DNA of 64,000 nucleotides from an uncultured Colwellia sp. (GTDB taxonomy: Bacteria; Pseudomonadota; Gammaproteobacteria; Enterobacterales; Alteromonadaceae). Below, piece after piece: positions 16,307-26,025 of this stretch (the stretch's first letter is position 1; each line of letters opens with the position of its first letter). The notes beneath the pieces were generated by a model. That model was not told the origin of the DNA, ran no database searches, and worked only from the letters and a program-made list of their open reading frames with translations. Both the position numbers and the translations under genes were made by a program. Where the stretch lies: positions 1 through 64,000 of the forward strand of contig CAJXQM010000010.1 in assembly GCA_913058145.1 (NCBI GenBank). Direction: 5' to 3'.

Positions 16307-18466
16307 TTATTTTCTCGAAATAGACCAGCTATTATGAATATGTTTGTTACGAGAAAAATCTTTATCTCGTGTCACATCTGACATCGCTTGTGCTTGTAAG
16401 CCAAGTACTTCCATGGCATCAAAGTCCATTTTGAAATTACGCTTGTTATTAGTGAAAAATATTTCACCGCCTTCGGCTAATGATGTCAAGGCATCTGTAA
16501 TTAACGCCACGTGATCACGTTCTACATCAAAACTGTCTTCCATACGTTTAGAATTAGAAAAGGTGGGTGGATCAATAAACACAATATCAAAGGTGGTCGT
16601 ATTCTTTTTCAGCCAATCTAAACAGTCCGCTTGAATAAATTGATATTTATGACCATTAAGTTTATTTAACGCAAAGTTGTCTTGTGCCCAATTAAGGTAA
16701 GTATTAGACATATCAACAGTCGTTATTGCGCTTGCGCCATGTAACGCTGCTTGCACTGATACCGAGCCGGTATAAGCGAATAAGTTTAATAAACTTTTAT
16801 TTTTGGACTTTTTAGCAACGATTTGTCTCGTTTTACGGTGATCTAAGAATAAACCCGTATCAAGGTAGTCCCATAAGTTAATTTTAAACAACGCACCATG
16901 TTCATTAACTGTGATCGATTGTTTAGATTTATCAACACGTTGGTATTGATTTTTACCCGTTTGCTTAGCTCGCGTTTTTAATATGACTTTGTCTGTTGGT
17001 ACGTGTAGCACTTTTGGCGCCCAATAAAGTACTTCTTGCAGACGTTTTTTCGCTTTTTGTTCATCAATCGTTTTTGGTGCGGCATATTCTTGAATAACCA
17101 AATAGTCACCATAAATATCAATCGCAACATTATATTCAGGAATATCAGCATCGTATAAACGATAACAATCGATTTGATTCGATTTAAGCCAGCCTTTTAA
17201 TGTTTTAGTGTTTTTCTTTAAGCGATTTGCAAAGTCGCTATCTTCCTCAGAAAATGAGGATTGTGGGTTAACCGCATCTTTGGCTAACTGTTTTTGATCA
17301 ACATTATATAGCGCAAATTGACAATCTAGCGGACCATTTTTAAATTTATAACGCTTAAAACTTGATAATTTAAGCATGGCAAGCAGTTCAACATTAGAGG
17401 TTAATATAGCCACGCGCCAATCGATAAATTGACTTTTAAGTTTTTGACCAAATAACACAAAATTTTCAACCAGCTCTGGCAACTCACCTATACGTTCTCC
17501 ATAAGGCGGGTTAAACAGAATAGTCCCTGAATGCCCGTAAGCATTTTTCATGTCATTGGTATTTTGACATTTAAACTCAATAAAGCGTTGTACGTTCGCA
17601 TTTCGAGTATTTTGCTGTGCCGTATTAATCACACGAGGATCTATATCAACACCAAAAACCTTCAAACTACTGTGTTGAGCATTATCTAACGCACTGGCTG
17701 AATCGTCTTTCGCTTTGTTTAATTGACCTTGCCATAAATCTTCATCGTGCTTTAACCACGATTCAAAGCCCCATGACGCGCGATAAATACTGGGCGCTTG
17801 CTTAGTCGCCATCGCAACCGCTTCAATTAAAATAGTACCTGAGCCACACATAGGATCAACTAAGGGCTTACTGGTATCGGCTAACCAGCCTGAACGTATA
17901 ATCAAGGCAGCAGCCAAATTTTCTTTCAATGGCGCCGCACCACTATGCTCACGATAGCCCCGTTGAAATAATCCTCGACCTGAAAAATCTAAATAAATAA
18001 AGACCTGATCCCTGAGTAAACGCGCTTGAAAACTTATTTGTGGTGACTTTTTATCAACATTAGGACGTTCATGGCCTTGATCTCTAAATTGATCAACAAT
18101 GGCATCTTTAATGGTTAAGCCACCAAATTGGCTGTTGCGAATTTCTTCACTGTAGCCAACAAAGTCAATAGCAAACGTGGTTTCACTAGTAAAGTGCTCA
18201 AGCCAATTGATACTACTCGCGGCTTTAAATAGCTGTTCTTTATTTAGTGCTTCGCCTTCACCAAGTTTTAACATCACTCGTGTTGCTAGACGTGTCCATA
18301 AACTAATTTTATAACCCAACTCGATTGACCCACTAAAATAAACCCCTTCTGGTTTTTGTACTACCTGTTCGCCGCCAAGGTTTTTTATTTCATCTGCGAG
18401 TAAAACCTCAATACCTGGAGAGGTCAAGGCCAAAAAAGATTGCATGTGTTCTTGCATTTCTTGCAT
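16307..18466 (-). CDS. rlmKL: Bifunctional 23S rRNA methyltransferase RlmKL
   Basis: 719 residues with two methyltransferases fused. The N-terminal half has a THUMP RNA-binding domain, then the RlmL domain with SAM motif DPMCGSGTILIEA and catalytic NPPYGER; it makes m2G2445 in 23S rRNA. The C-terminal half is RlmK with NLFAYTGSVSVQAALHGA and DPPTFSNSK; it makes m7G2069. The length matches the E. coli protein (702). The start at 18466 has AGGA eight bases upstream, but the family N-terminus suggests that the ATG seven codons in (MQSFLALTSPG) is an alternative. It is first in a probable rlmKL / thioredoxin-fold / uup operon. Confidence 0.95.
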   Translation of the reverse strand: MQEMQEHMQSFLALTSPGIEVLLADEIKNLGGEQVVQKPEGVYFSGSIELGYKISLWTRLATRVMLKLGEGEALNKEQLFKAASSINWLEHFTSETTFAIDFVGYSEEIRNSQFGGLTIKDAIVDQFRDQGHERPNVDKKSPQISFQARLLRDQVFIYLDFSGRGLFQRGYREHSGAAPLKENLAAALIIRSGWLADTSKPLVDPMCGSGTILIEAVAMATKQAPSIYRASWGFESWLKHDEDLWQGQLNKAKDDSASALDNAQHSSLKVFGVDIDPRVINTAQQNTRNANVQRFIEFKCQNTNDMKNAYGHSGTILFNPPYGERIGELPELVENFVLFGQKLKSQFIDWRVAILTSNVELLAMLKLSSFKRYKFKNGPLDCQFALYNVDQKQLAKDAVNPQSSFSEEDSDFANRLKKNTKTLKGWLKSNQIDCYRLYDADIPEYNVAIDIYGDYLVIQEYAAPKTIDEQKAKKRLQEVLYWAPKVLHVPTDKVILKTRAKQTGKNQYQRVDKSKQSITVNEHGALFKINLWDYLDTGLFLDHRKTRQIVAKKSKNKSLLNLFAYTGSVSVQAALHGASAITTVDMSNTYLNWAQDNFALNKLNGHKYQFIQADCLDWLKKNTTTFDIVFIDPPTFSNSKRMEDSFDVERDHVALITDALTSLAEGGEIFFTNNKRNFKMDFDAMEVLGLQAQAMSDVTRDKDFSRNKHIHNSWSISRK

Positions 18467-18758
18467 CGTTTAATCCTAAAAGTTGTTCCTAAGGAACAGA
18501 TGTCGGCAATTATAACCAAACTATAGCCACACATAAACAAAAGTTAAGCATTGTTGAAAGAACAGTCATTAAACCGCCTGTAATTTGGGCATAACGAATG
18601 ACATTTAGGCGAACAACTATATAATTAAAAAAAGCGCTTGCTTTATCTCGGTGCTATCCTTACTATACGCCTCGATTTCAAGGAGACACTCTTTGGTATT
18701 ATTCTTACAATCAGAATTAAAACAATTGTGACTAACCTGTTTAATTAGGTTATTCGGA

Positions 18759-18835
<77 letters not shown>

Positions 18836-19383
18836 ATTCTTTTAGAATATACCTCAAAATGTTAAAAAACGTACTCTACACCCTCAGTAGCCTACTCGCC
18901 TAACTCCACCCTAACTAACTCATCTGTTTTATCACTATTAACTCAATAAATCATCCGTATTGTATTCAATATTAACTATTAACCAAAAAATAGAATTCTT
19001 ATTAATTGTATTTCCGTTATCTATCAAGTAACTTACATTAACAGTGTATTCAAGTACGACTAAATCAGCACTATAGTGCTACCTAAATACTAGGGTTTTA
19101 TATCATTTAGTTACTTATTTAGAGTACTTATTTAGAATACTTATTTAGAATATTATAAGTATTCTAATATTCTTTAGTGACGCTAACAATGTAGAATATC
19201 CTTATATTAAAAGGTCTTGCGAGAAAAAGTACACACTAATAACATAGTAAGGTAACAAGGACAGTAATTAGCGCAGCGTATCCAATACTCCCGTTAATAA
19301 AAGAGTAAACCTCTTGATATCAAGGATGATTATCTAGTTCTAGTAAATCGTTGTATCACCATTGGTAATCATAAGGGGAATAT
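18836..19383. other. AT-rich intergenic region with a 13-bp tandem repeat
   Basis: No gene is seen. At 19112-19150 the unit TACTTATTTAGAG/A occurs three times in tandem. The last copy overlaps an inverted repeat, AGAATACTTAT then ATAAGTATTCT with a 10-base spacer (about 19134-19165). These lie 220-270 bp upstream of the winged-helix regulator gene and may be part of its control region. Confidence 0.6.
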
Positions 19384-19797
19384 ATGATGAATAAAACCAA
19401 TCAAGTAGTCGAACCGTGTAACGATTATTGCAGTAGATGTACAAAACGAGAGTCATTGTATTTTCATAAAAATTTATCACTGTCGTACAGTGATCAAACA
19501 ATTGAGATTAATAAACAAACAATAAAGTTAACCAACAGAGCCTTTAGAGTGCTTTGCGCATTACTACAGCACAAAAACAATCCTGTTAGTTTTACCTTTT
19601 TACAAGATTATGGCTGGCCCGATAATAAAGTCGTTAGGAATAATCTCACCGTCATCATCTCAGAAATAAGAACCACCGTTAGAATGACCGACATAGACAT
19701 AAAGAGTGTGAGAGGATTTGGATATATACTGAACATGCCAATAGATGAAGCTACCGTGTACAAAAACGAAAACGTTGAGCTAACTCAGCACGCCTAA
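19384..19797 (+). CDS. Stand-alone OmpR/ToxR-type winged-helix DNA-binding protein
   Basis: 137 residues. Residues about 35-120 match the transcriptional regulatory C-terminal (winged helix) fold of the OmpR/PhoB/ToxR group, with LTNRAFRVLCALLQHKNNPV, the recognition region NNLTVIISEIRTTV and the wing IKSVRGFGYIL. There is no receiver domain and no membrane segment. Instead the N-terminus carries a short cysteine cluster, CNDYCSRCTKRE (residues 12-23), which could bind metal or sense redox state; that is an inference. The ATG overlaps ATATGATG; the first ATG is used, with GGGGAA upstream. Its target is unknown. Confidence 0.72.
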   Translation: MMNKTNQVVEPCNDYCSRCTKRESLYFHKNLSLSYSDQTIEINKQTIKLTNRAFRVLCALLQHKNNPVSFTFLQDYGWPDNKVVRNNLTVIISEIRTTVRMTDIDIKSVRGFGYILNMPIDEATVYKNENVELTQHA

Positions 19798-19849
19798 TCA
19801 ACTTGTTAGCTGTAATTTTTCTGCCGACGTTTGGCTTCGATGAAGAGCG

Positions 19850-20056
19850 CTATTTTTTTTGTGCCATTGACAGCACAAAGTTTTCAAATTCAATGCCTGA
19901 GTAAGTCGTGTGATCACGGTCTATGATGTCTTTTACGTAGGTATAATTCCCTATTTCAGTTGCACTGCGATTCTTATAGATAAATCGAAACCAGAACCGA
20001 AGAAATTGATAGGCAATTTCATAACGAATAGTTTTGGAATTGACGCTTGCGCCCAT
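19850..20056 (-). pseudogene. Remnant of an AAA-type ATPase with a DUF234-like C-terminal domain
   Basis: The minus strand encodes 68 residues with IRYEIAYQFLRFWFRFIYKN, then ATEIGNYTYVKDIIDRD and TTYSGIEFENF. This is the C-terminal part of the prokaryotic ATP-binding proteins that end in a DUF234 domain. The whole N-terminal ATPase (P-loop, arginine finger) is missing upstream, and the domain stops early at AQKK. Full-length members are around 450-480 residues, so this is a decayed fragment. The family call is from memory of the motif. Confidence 0.55.
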
Positions 20057-20299
20057 CCAGTTGATTACGTTGATAATTTAAAAACTATCCGTGGGCTAAG
20101 CAAGAGGCATTTACAAAACTTAATGCCAGCGTATCATTGCTCAGCACTGAGGGTTCTTGGTAAGTAGCCTTGTTAGCAAAAAATATTACTGATGAAATAA
20201 CACTTGTTCAAGTGGTGGATATGCCTTAAATGAGTTGGTTATAAAAACCCTTAGCCTGTGACGCGATAAGGGTAAACAAGCGATAACAGGAGATAGGGG
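20057..20299. other. Non-coding stretch between the ATPase remnant and the DUF2750 gene
   Basis: Nothing recognisable on either strand. It may contain more decayed sequence of the ATPase remnant, but I could not align any part of it. Confidence 0.4.
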
Positions 20300-20662
20300 T
20301 TATTTCAACGACTCAATTGCGGTTAATGCTTGGGTGAAATCAGCCAGTTCCATTTCCACGTATTCATCATTACCTTGCCAATTTACTCCCACAATAACAC
20401 CGTCTTCGTTTAAGTCTTCAAGCCAAAACTCAAACCAGTCTGCTAATGAGATTTCACAAGGAATATAATTAGCCCATTCTTCGATGCAATGTTGTTGCGC
20501 TAATTCAGCACTTGACCACAGTGGCATCACGTCGGTGTTTTCGTAGGCAATAGAATCAAGCACTACCCAATCTTCACTGTCTTTGTCTTGTAATGCCCAT
20601 AACTTTTGGGTTGGTTTAACCTCAACCAAAAACGTGTTAAGTGTGCTGTTATTATCGTTCAT
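20300..20662 (-). CDS. DUF2750 family protein
   Basis: A 120-residue acidic cytoplasmic protein. The core KLWALQDKDSEDWVVL, MPLWSSAELAQ and CEISLADWFEFWLEDL is the characteristic pattern of DUF2750. No function is established for the family. It is a single gene, with no operon partner on its strand; its promoter region faces the cytochrome gene at 20825. Confidence 0.8.
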   Translation of the reverse strand: MNDNNSTLNTFLVEVKPTQKLWALQDKDSEDWVVLDSIAYENTDVMPLWSSAELAQQHCIEEWANYIPCEISLADWFEFWLEDLNEDGVIVGVNWQGNDEYVEMELADFTQALTAIESLK

Positions 20663-20824
20663 AATTTACTTTTCTTAGAATAATTGAATACAGGGATTAT
20701 ACCTTTGTTTACAAACAAAACACGACTGTAATTTTTTTCATTGTAATCTGTTACCATTTGGCCTATAGTTATATTAGTGTATTCTAATATAGATAGTAGT
20801 TGATTCGTTATTTTAAGGAACATT

Positions 20825-22567
20825 ATGCAAAAATATACCCCTGCGACGCCACTCAATTCAATAATACTATTATTATTTACTTTTTTTTTACATGGCTGTG
20901 GCGGTTCATCTGATAGTAAAGAGGAAGTCGTTGTTACGCCTCCAGTGATTACGCCGCCAGTAATTACACCCCCAGAAACGCCCCCATTTGATGTATCTGA
21001 TTTTGCACAAAATGCCTATAATGATAATTTTACCAGTGCACATTTCTCAGGTTCAAATAACTGTGCTACTTGCCATGATGGCATCCGTGATAGTGCAGGT
21101 AATGATTTATCACTTGTGAAAGATTGGTCAGCTTCAATGATGGCTAATGCAGCAAAAGATCCCTTATGGAAAGCAAAAGTTAACAGTGAAATAAATAGAA
21201 ACCCGCAACTAAGTGATGTAATTGCAGATAAATGTACGCGTTGCCATATGCCAATGGCGAATATTGAATCGCATTATGACGGTAAAACAGTGAAACTTTT
21301 TGATGATGGATTTTTAGATCCCACCCATGAACGCCATGATGAAGCAATGGATGGTGTAAGCTGTGCGCTTTGTCATCAAATAGCAGATAACGATACTTTT
21401 GGAACTGAAGAAGGAATGTCGGGTCATTTTGTGGTTGAAGAACAACGCTATATTTATGGTCAATACAGTGATGTGTTAACTAGACCCATGCAAAATAATG
21501 TTAATTATACGCCAACCTACAGTAAGCATGTATCAAGCGCTAAGTTGTGTGCGAGTTGTCATGACTTAAAAACCCCTTTTGTTGATGAAAGCGGCACCTT
21601 AGTCGCAGATAAAACCTTTCCGGAGCAAATGCCTTATAGTGAATGGCAAGCCAGTGATTTTGCTGATGAAGGGGCAACACCTTCTACGTGTCAACAATGT
21701 CATATGCCGCAGGTTAATAATGCCGGTGTCAGTATATCAACAGTGCCAAATAATTTAAGACAAAGAGATCAGTTTTCACAACATTTATTTTTAGGTGCTA
21801 ATACCTATATGTTAAGTATATTGAAAAATAATGCCGCTGAGCTAAATACTGAACAGGTCAGTTTTGACAATTTAATTAACCGCAATCGAGAATTTTTAAA
21901 AACCGCAGGTAGTGTTGATGTGATTCATTCAAGCCTAGTGAATGATGAATTGATTTTTGATCTTCAAGTCAATAATGCTATTGGTCATAAGTTACCTACG
22001 TCTTATCCCTCGCGTCGCGTTTATTTACATGTGGTGATTAAAAATGATGCCGGAGACATTGTGTTTGAGTCAGGTAAAACACAACATGATGGTTCAATTG
22101 ACGGAAATGATGCGGATATTGATAATACGAAATTTGAACCACATTACCAAGTAATCACGTCAGCAGATCAAGTTCAACTTTATGAAACTGTGATGGGTGA
22201 TGTTGCAGATAACGTAACTTACACCTTATTAGAAGCGGGTCAATATTTAAAAGATAATCGTATTCTTCCTAAAGGATTTAACAAAGAAACAGCCCCTGAG
22301 GATATTGCGGTGTATGGTTTAGCCAATACCGATGATACGTTTATACAAGGTAAAGATTTATTACGTTACCAAGTGGATGTCAGCCAATTTAGTGGTAACT
22401 ACTTTTGGGTAGAAATAGCACTAAACTATCAACCTGTCGCTTATTCTTTCTTACAAGATTTATTTGAGGATGACTCAATAGCAGTTGAACGATTTAAAAA
22501 ATATAATGAACGTGCTGTGGTGAAGTTTGAAACAATTGCTGAGCAGCGCATACAGATAACACGCTAA
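20825..22567 (+). CDS. Pentaheme c-type cytochrome, probable lipoprotein
   Basis: 580 residues. The N-terminal hydrophobic segment ends in the lipobox-like LHGC, with Cys25 as the likely lipidated residue. A low-complexity proline linker (TPPVITPPVITPPETPP, about residues 38-55) would hold the domain off the membrane. Five CXXCH heme sites follow: CATCH, CTRCH, CALCH, CASCH and CQQCH, with additional His residues for axial ligation. The second half, rich in beta strands, has no heme site. It resembles multiheme cytochromes of the c554 type found in marine gammaproteobacteria. The electron donor and acceptor are unknown. It is transcribed alone and ends near the convergent LysR gene. Confidence 0.82.
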   Translation: MQKYTPATPLNSIILLLFTFFLHGCGGSSDSKEEVVVTPPVITPPVITPPETPPFDVSDFAQNAYNDNFTSAHFSGSNNCATCHDGIRDSAGNDLSLVKDWSASMMANAAKDPLWKAKVNSEINRNPQLSDVIADKCTRCHMPMANIESHYDGKTVKLFDDGFLDPTHERHDEAMDGVSCALCHQIADNDTFGTEEGMSGHFVVEEQRYIYGQYSDVLTRPMQNNVNYTPTYSKHVSSAKLCASCHDLKTPFVDESGTLVADKTFPEQMPYSEWQASDFADEGATPSTCQQCHMPQVNNAGVSISTVPNNLRQRDQFSQHLFLGANTYMLSILKNNAAELNTEQVSFDNLINRNREFLKTAGSVDVIHSSLVNDELIFDLQVNNAIGHKLPTSYPSRRVYLHVVIKNDAGDIVFESGKTQHDGSIDGNDADIDNTKFEPHYQVITSADQVQLYETVMGDVADNVTYTLLEAGQYLKDNRILPKGFNKETAPEDIAVYGLANTDDTFIQGKDLLRYQVDVSQFSGNYFWVEIALNYQPVAYSFLQDLFEDDSIAVERFKKYNERAVVKFETIAEQRIQITR

Positions 22568-22623
22568 TATATAATAGGTTATCGTGGTTATGATAAACCT
22601 AATAGTGGCCCTAATGACAACTT

Positions 22624-23541
22624 TTATTGAATCATATGAGTAGAGTGCGTTTTTGTAATATTCACTAAAATAATGTTCACTAAGGCTTGAGCTGTGGTGG
22701 ATAATGGAATTCGCCTCTTTTTGACAATGCCAACCCGGCGGCTAACCAATGGCGATTTGAGTGGTCGACACAGGACTCCTTGTGATTGTAATTGGGGCTT
22801 ACATAACGATGGCATAATACTAATGCCAAGCTGCTCAGAAATCATTTTTCCGATTGTCGCTAATTGATGCGCTTCAAACGCGATAGTTAACTGTATATTG
22901 TTCGCTATGATGGTTTTGTCAATGAGCTCCCGAATACTCGAGGGTTTTTGTAAAGCGATAAAGGGATATTGAGCAATAGCCTGCCAAGAAATATTTTTAC
23001 AGCTTAATAAGGGATGATGTTCAGGAAGTGCGACGATAAATTTATCGCTAAATAAAGGATAAAAAGTGAGATCATCACACTCACCAGGATCAAACGTTAC
23101 CGCCAGTTCAACTCGTCCAGCCCTAACCATCGCAATGGTATCTTCGGCGATAACATCATGCACTTTGATATTAATGTTGGGGTGTTTGTCGCGAAAAAGG
23201 CGGATATAGCTTGGGAGTAAACTACTGCCAAATGACGGCATCGCGGCAACTTCTAATTTACCTCGTTTTAACGAAAATAAATCATTTAAGTCATTAAAGG
23301 CATTATCCCAATCATTTAGTAATAGTTTTGCTGTAGGGTAAAACTCTTTTCCTTCAGGGGTTAATACTGATGTTTTAGTTGAGCGAATCAATAACTTACC
23401 ACCAATACCTTGTTCTAGGTTTTTGATCGCAATACTTAAAGCGGGCTGTGATAGGTGCAATAACACGCACGCTTCTGCAAAGTTACCTGAATCGACAACC
23501 GTAACAAAGGCTCGCAATTGTTTTATTGTGGCATTATTCAT
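22624..23541 (-). CDS. LysR-family transcriptional regulator, divergent from scoAB
   Basis: 305 residues. The N-terminal helix-turn-helix spans about residues 1-60 (IKQLRAFVTVVDSGNFAEACVLLHLSQPALSIAIKNLE), followed by a linker helix and an effector-binding domain of the periplasmic-binding-protein type. It is divergently transcribed from scoA with a 127-bp gap, the usual layout for a LysR regulator of its neighbour. The effector is unknown; a CoA-transferase substrate such as acetoacetate is a guess. Confidence 0.9.
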   Translation of the reverse strand: MNNATIKQLRAFVTVVDSGNFAEACVLLHLSQPALSIAIKNLEQGIGGKLLIRSTKTSVLTPEGKEFYPTAKLLLNDWDNAFNDLNDLFSLKRGKLEVAAMPSFGSSLLPSYIRLFRDKHPNINIKVHDVIAEDTIAMVRAGRVELAVTFDPGECDDLTFYPLFSDKFIVALPEHHPLLSCKNISWQAIAQYPFIALQKPSSIRELIDKTIIANNIQLTIAFEAHQLATIGKMISEQLGISIMPSLCKPQLQSQGVLCRPLKSPLVSRRVGIVKKRRIPLSTTAQALVNIILVNITKTHSTHMIQ

Positions 23542-23668
23542 ATTTATTTCATCTTAAATATTTAAATTATTTATTAATGGTTCAAAAAAATTAACTTGAT
23601 AAATATTTCATCATAATTGATTATTACAGTCAATATTTTTACAGAATAAACCTCACAAGGATTAAAAC

Positions 23669-24370
23669 ATGTCTGGATTTGATAAAGTGGTGACAAGCTA
23701 TGAAGAAGCAATGGCGGGTCTTGAAGATAACATGACGGTTATTGCTGGTGGCTTTGGCTTATGTGGTATTCCTGAAGGGTTAATCGCCCAAATAGAAAAA
23801 ATGGGGACCAAAGGGCTTACCGTTGCGTCGAATAACTGTGGTGTTGATAATTTTGGCTTAGGTTTATTATTACCAAAGCGTCAAATAAAAAAGATTATTG
23901 CGTCATACGTGGGTGAAAATGCTGAATTTGAACGTCAAATGATGTCGGGTGAATTAGAAGTCCAATTGACCCCACAAGGTACGTTAGCAGAACAGATGCG
24001 TGCTGGAGGTGCGGGTATTCCTGCCTTTTTCACAGCAACTGGTGTGGGTACTCCGGTAGCAGAAGGGAAAGAAGAGCGTAATATCAATGGCAGAGATTAT
24101 ATTTTGGAAGAAGCTATTACCGGTGATTTTGCTATCGTGAAAGCATGGAAAGCAGATCGTTATGGTAATTTAGTGTTTCGCCATACGGCGCGTAACTTCA
24201 ACCCTATGGCGGCAACTGCCGGTAAAATCACGGTAGTAGAAGTGGAAGAAATTGTTGAACCTGGTGAGTTAGATCCTAATGAAATTCATACCCCCGGTAT
24301 TTATGTTAACCGTTTAATCAAAGGCAACTTTGAAAAACGCATAGAACAACGCACTGTGCGTTCAGTTTAA
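23669..24370 (+). CDS. scoA: Succinyl-CoA:3-oxoacid CoA-transferase, subunit A
   Basis: A 233-residue alpha subunit of the SCOT-type CoA-transferase, which moves CoA from succinyl-CoA to acetoacetate. The family start [22 protein letters not shown], the glycine-rich [13 protein letters not shown] (residues 27-39) and the block [11 protein letters not shown] are all present. It is followed ten bases later by scoB with its own GGAG site, so the two are an operon. The pathway joins ketone-body or acetoacetate utilisation (for example from branched-chain and aromatic amino acids) to acetyl-CoA. Confidence 0.95.
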   Translation: MSGFDKVVTSYEEAMAGLEDNMTVIAGGFGLCGIPEGLIAQIEKMGTKGLTVASNNCGVDNFGLGLLLPKRQIKKIIASYVGENAEFERQMMSGELEVQLTPQGTLAEQMRAGGAGIPAFFTATGVGTPVAEGKEERNINGRDYILEEAITGDFAIVKAWKADRYGNLVFRHTARNFNPMAATAGKITVVEVEEIVEPGELDPNEIHTPGIYVNRLIKGNFEKRIEQRTVRSV

Positions 24371-24380
24371 GGAGAATAAT

Positions 24381-25037
24381 ATGGCATTAACTCGAGAACA
24401 ATTGGCTCAAAGAGTCGCACAAGAATTACAAGATGGCTATTATGTTAACCTAGGCATTGGTATTCCTACCTTGGTCGCAAACTATGTGCCAGAAGGCATG
24501 GAAGTCATGCTTCAATCTGAAAACGGTCTTTTAGGGATGGGGCAATTTCCCACCGAAGACGAGATAGATGCAGATTTGATCAATGCAGGTAAACAAACGG
24601 TCACCATGGCTACTGGGGCATCGTTATTTGATAGTGCCACTTCTTTTGCAATGATACGTGGTGGGCATGTAGATTTAACGGTACTGGGTGCCTTTGAAGT
24701 GGATGTTAATGGGAATATTGCTTCTTATATGATCCCAGGGAAGTTGATTAAAGGAATGGGCGGCGCGATGGATTTAGTTGCCGGTGCTGATAATATTATC
24801 GTCACGATGACGCACGCTTCTAAACATGGTGTATCAAAATTATTAAGTAACTGCACTTTGCCATTAACGGGTAAAGGATGTATCAAAAAAGTCATCACTG
24901 ATCTTGCCTACATAGAAATTAAAGAGGGTAAGTTTCACTTAATTGAAAGAGCACCTGGCGTCTCTATTGAAGAAATTATAGCGTTGACCGCTGGAGAACT
25001 TGTTATCCCTGACAACGTGCCTGAAATGAATGTTTAG
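24381..25037 (+). CDS. scoB: Succinyl-CoA:3-oxoacid CoA-transferase, subunit B
   Basis: A 218-residue beta subunit. The catalytic glutamate is Glu47 in LQSENGLLGMG, and the oxyanion glycines lie in NLGIGIPTLVANY. The late glycine-rich GKLIKGMGGAMDLV block is present. The length matches partner subunits of the family. GGAGAATAAT precedes its ATG. It forms the heteromeric enzyme with ScoA. Confidence 0.95.
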   Translation: MALTREQLAQRVAQELQDGYYVNLGIGIPTLVANYVPEGMEVMLQSENGLLGMGQFPTEDEIDADLINAGKQTVTMATGASLFDSATSFAMIRGGHVDLTVLGAFEVDVNGNIASYMIPGKLIKGMGGAMDLVAGADNIIVTMTHASKHGVSKLLSNCTLPLTGKGCIKKVITDLAYIEIKEGKFHLIERAPGVSIEEIIALTAGELVIPDNVPEMNV

Positions 25038-25344
25038 TAAGGTCAATAACATGAGTTATTAATGTTCCTTTAATCGTGTAAGCTGCTTTGAAATGGAGAA
25101 ATAATATGGCTAGAAGAGAAGTAATATGTTTAGGTATGTTTGTAGTGCTATTGCTGATTTTAGTCGTTATTTAACAAGGTTTTATTATACTGGTGATTTT
25201 TACTAGTGACTTTGTACTAGTAATTTTGTGTTGGGAATAAAGTGACATCACGATGATAAAATTAGGTTTAAGCCTTTGTAAGGTGTATTTATAGAATACC
25301 TTTATATTATACCTGACTAACAATGATTCTATGTAGAAGCAAAT
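25038..25344. other. Intergenic region after scoB containing a small hydrophobic open frame
   Basis: No other gene is seen. It holds the 22-residue candidate at 25106-25174 and a repetitive stretch with three TACTAGT-type words near 25190-25225. Confidence 0.5.
25106..25174 (+). CDS. Candidate 22-residue single-span membrane peptide
   Basis: An ATG preceded by GGAGAAATAAT at ideal spacing opens a 22-codon frame ending in TAA. The product starts MARREVICLG with basic residues at 3-4. It then has an unbroken hydrophobic stretch from about residue 7 to the end (FVVLLLILVVI), the layout of a tiny N-in inner-membrane peptide. It is 68 bp after scoB and could be on the same transcript. I do not recognise a family. 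Chance occurrence is possible in such a short frame, but the strong ribosome binding site and the composition argue for translation. Confidence 0.45.
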   Translation: MARREVICLGMFVVLLLILVVI

Positions 25345-26025
25345 TTGAAGTTTTTAAATAAAAGTAGTTTACTGTTTGATCTTGATGGTACGTTAGTTGA
25401 CAGTGCGCCTGACTTAGCTTTTGCGGTAAATCAGGCGTTAGTTGAACTAGGGTTAGCGCCTTTTAGTGAATCAGTGATTCGTGGCTGGGTTGGTAACGGA
25501 GCCAATATATTAATACAACGCGCTTTATCTGGTCATGCTGAAATTTCAACCGATTTAGATAAAACACTGATAGCTCGTGCATTACAACTATTTTATCGGG
25601 CGTATAAAGCCCATAATTGTATTGATACTCGACTCTACCCTGAGGTTCTAAACACATTAAAAACGCTCAAAAATAAGGGTTATCGCTTAGCGCTTATCAC
25701 TAATAAACCCGAACAATTTATTACACCAATCATTAATGGCTTAGCGTTAAATGGCCTATTTGAATTACTGATTGGTGGTGATACGCTGAAAAAGCGTAAA
25801 CCCGATCCCTTACCTTTACATTATGCCTGTCAGCAATTATCTGTGAATACTAAAGAGTGTGTGATGATAGGTGATTCTAAAAATGACATTCTGGCGGCAA
25901 AAGCCATAAAAATGCACAGTATTGCACTGACCTATGGCTATAACTATGGTGAAGATATCGCCCATTATCAGCCAGAATTAATAATAGACAATTTTGCTGA
26001 TTTACTTGATGCTCTAGTATTCTAA
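25345..26025 (+). CDS. gph: HAD-family phosphatase, phosphoglycolate phosphatase-like
   Basis: 226 residues. HAD motif I is DLDGTLVDSAPD (nucleophile Asp near residue 12 and acid Asp two later), motif II is LITNKP, motif III is the Lys in KKRKPDP, and motif IV is MIGDSKNDILAA. The cap insert after motif I is of the helical type seen in Gph. The E. coli enzyme removes phosphate from 2-phosphoglycolate formed in DNA repair. The reading frame has no upstream ATG, because a TAG precedes it, so a TTG at 25345 is the most likely start. Other HAD phosphatases of similar size remain possible. Confidence 0.8.
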   Translation: MKFLNKSSLLFDLDGTLVDSAPDLAFAVNQALVELGLAPFSESVIRGWVGNGANILIQRALSGHAEISTDLDKTLIARALQLFYRAYKAHNCIDTRLYPEVLNTLKTLKNKGYRLALITNKPEQFITPIINGLALNGLFELLIGGDTLKKRKPDPLPLHYACQQLSVNTKECVMIGDSKNDILAAKAIKMHSIALTYGYNYGEDIAHYQPELIIDNFADLLDALVF

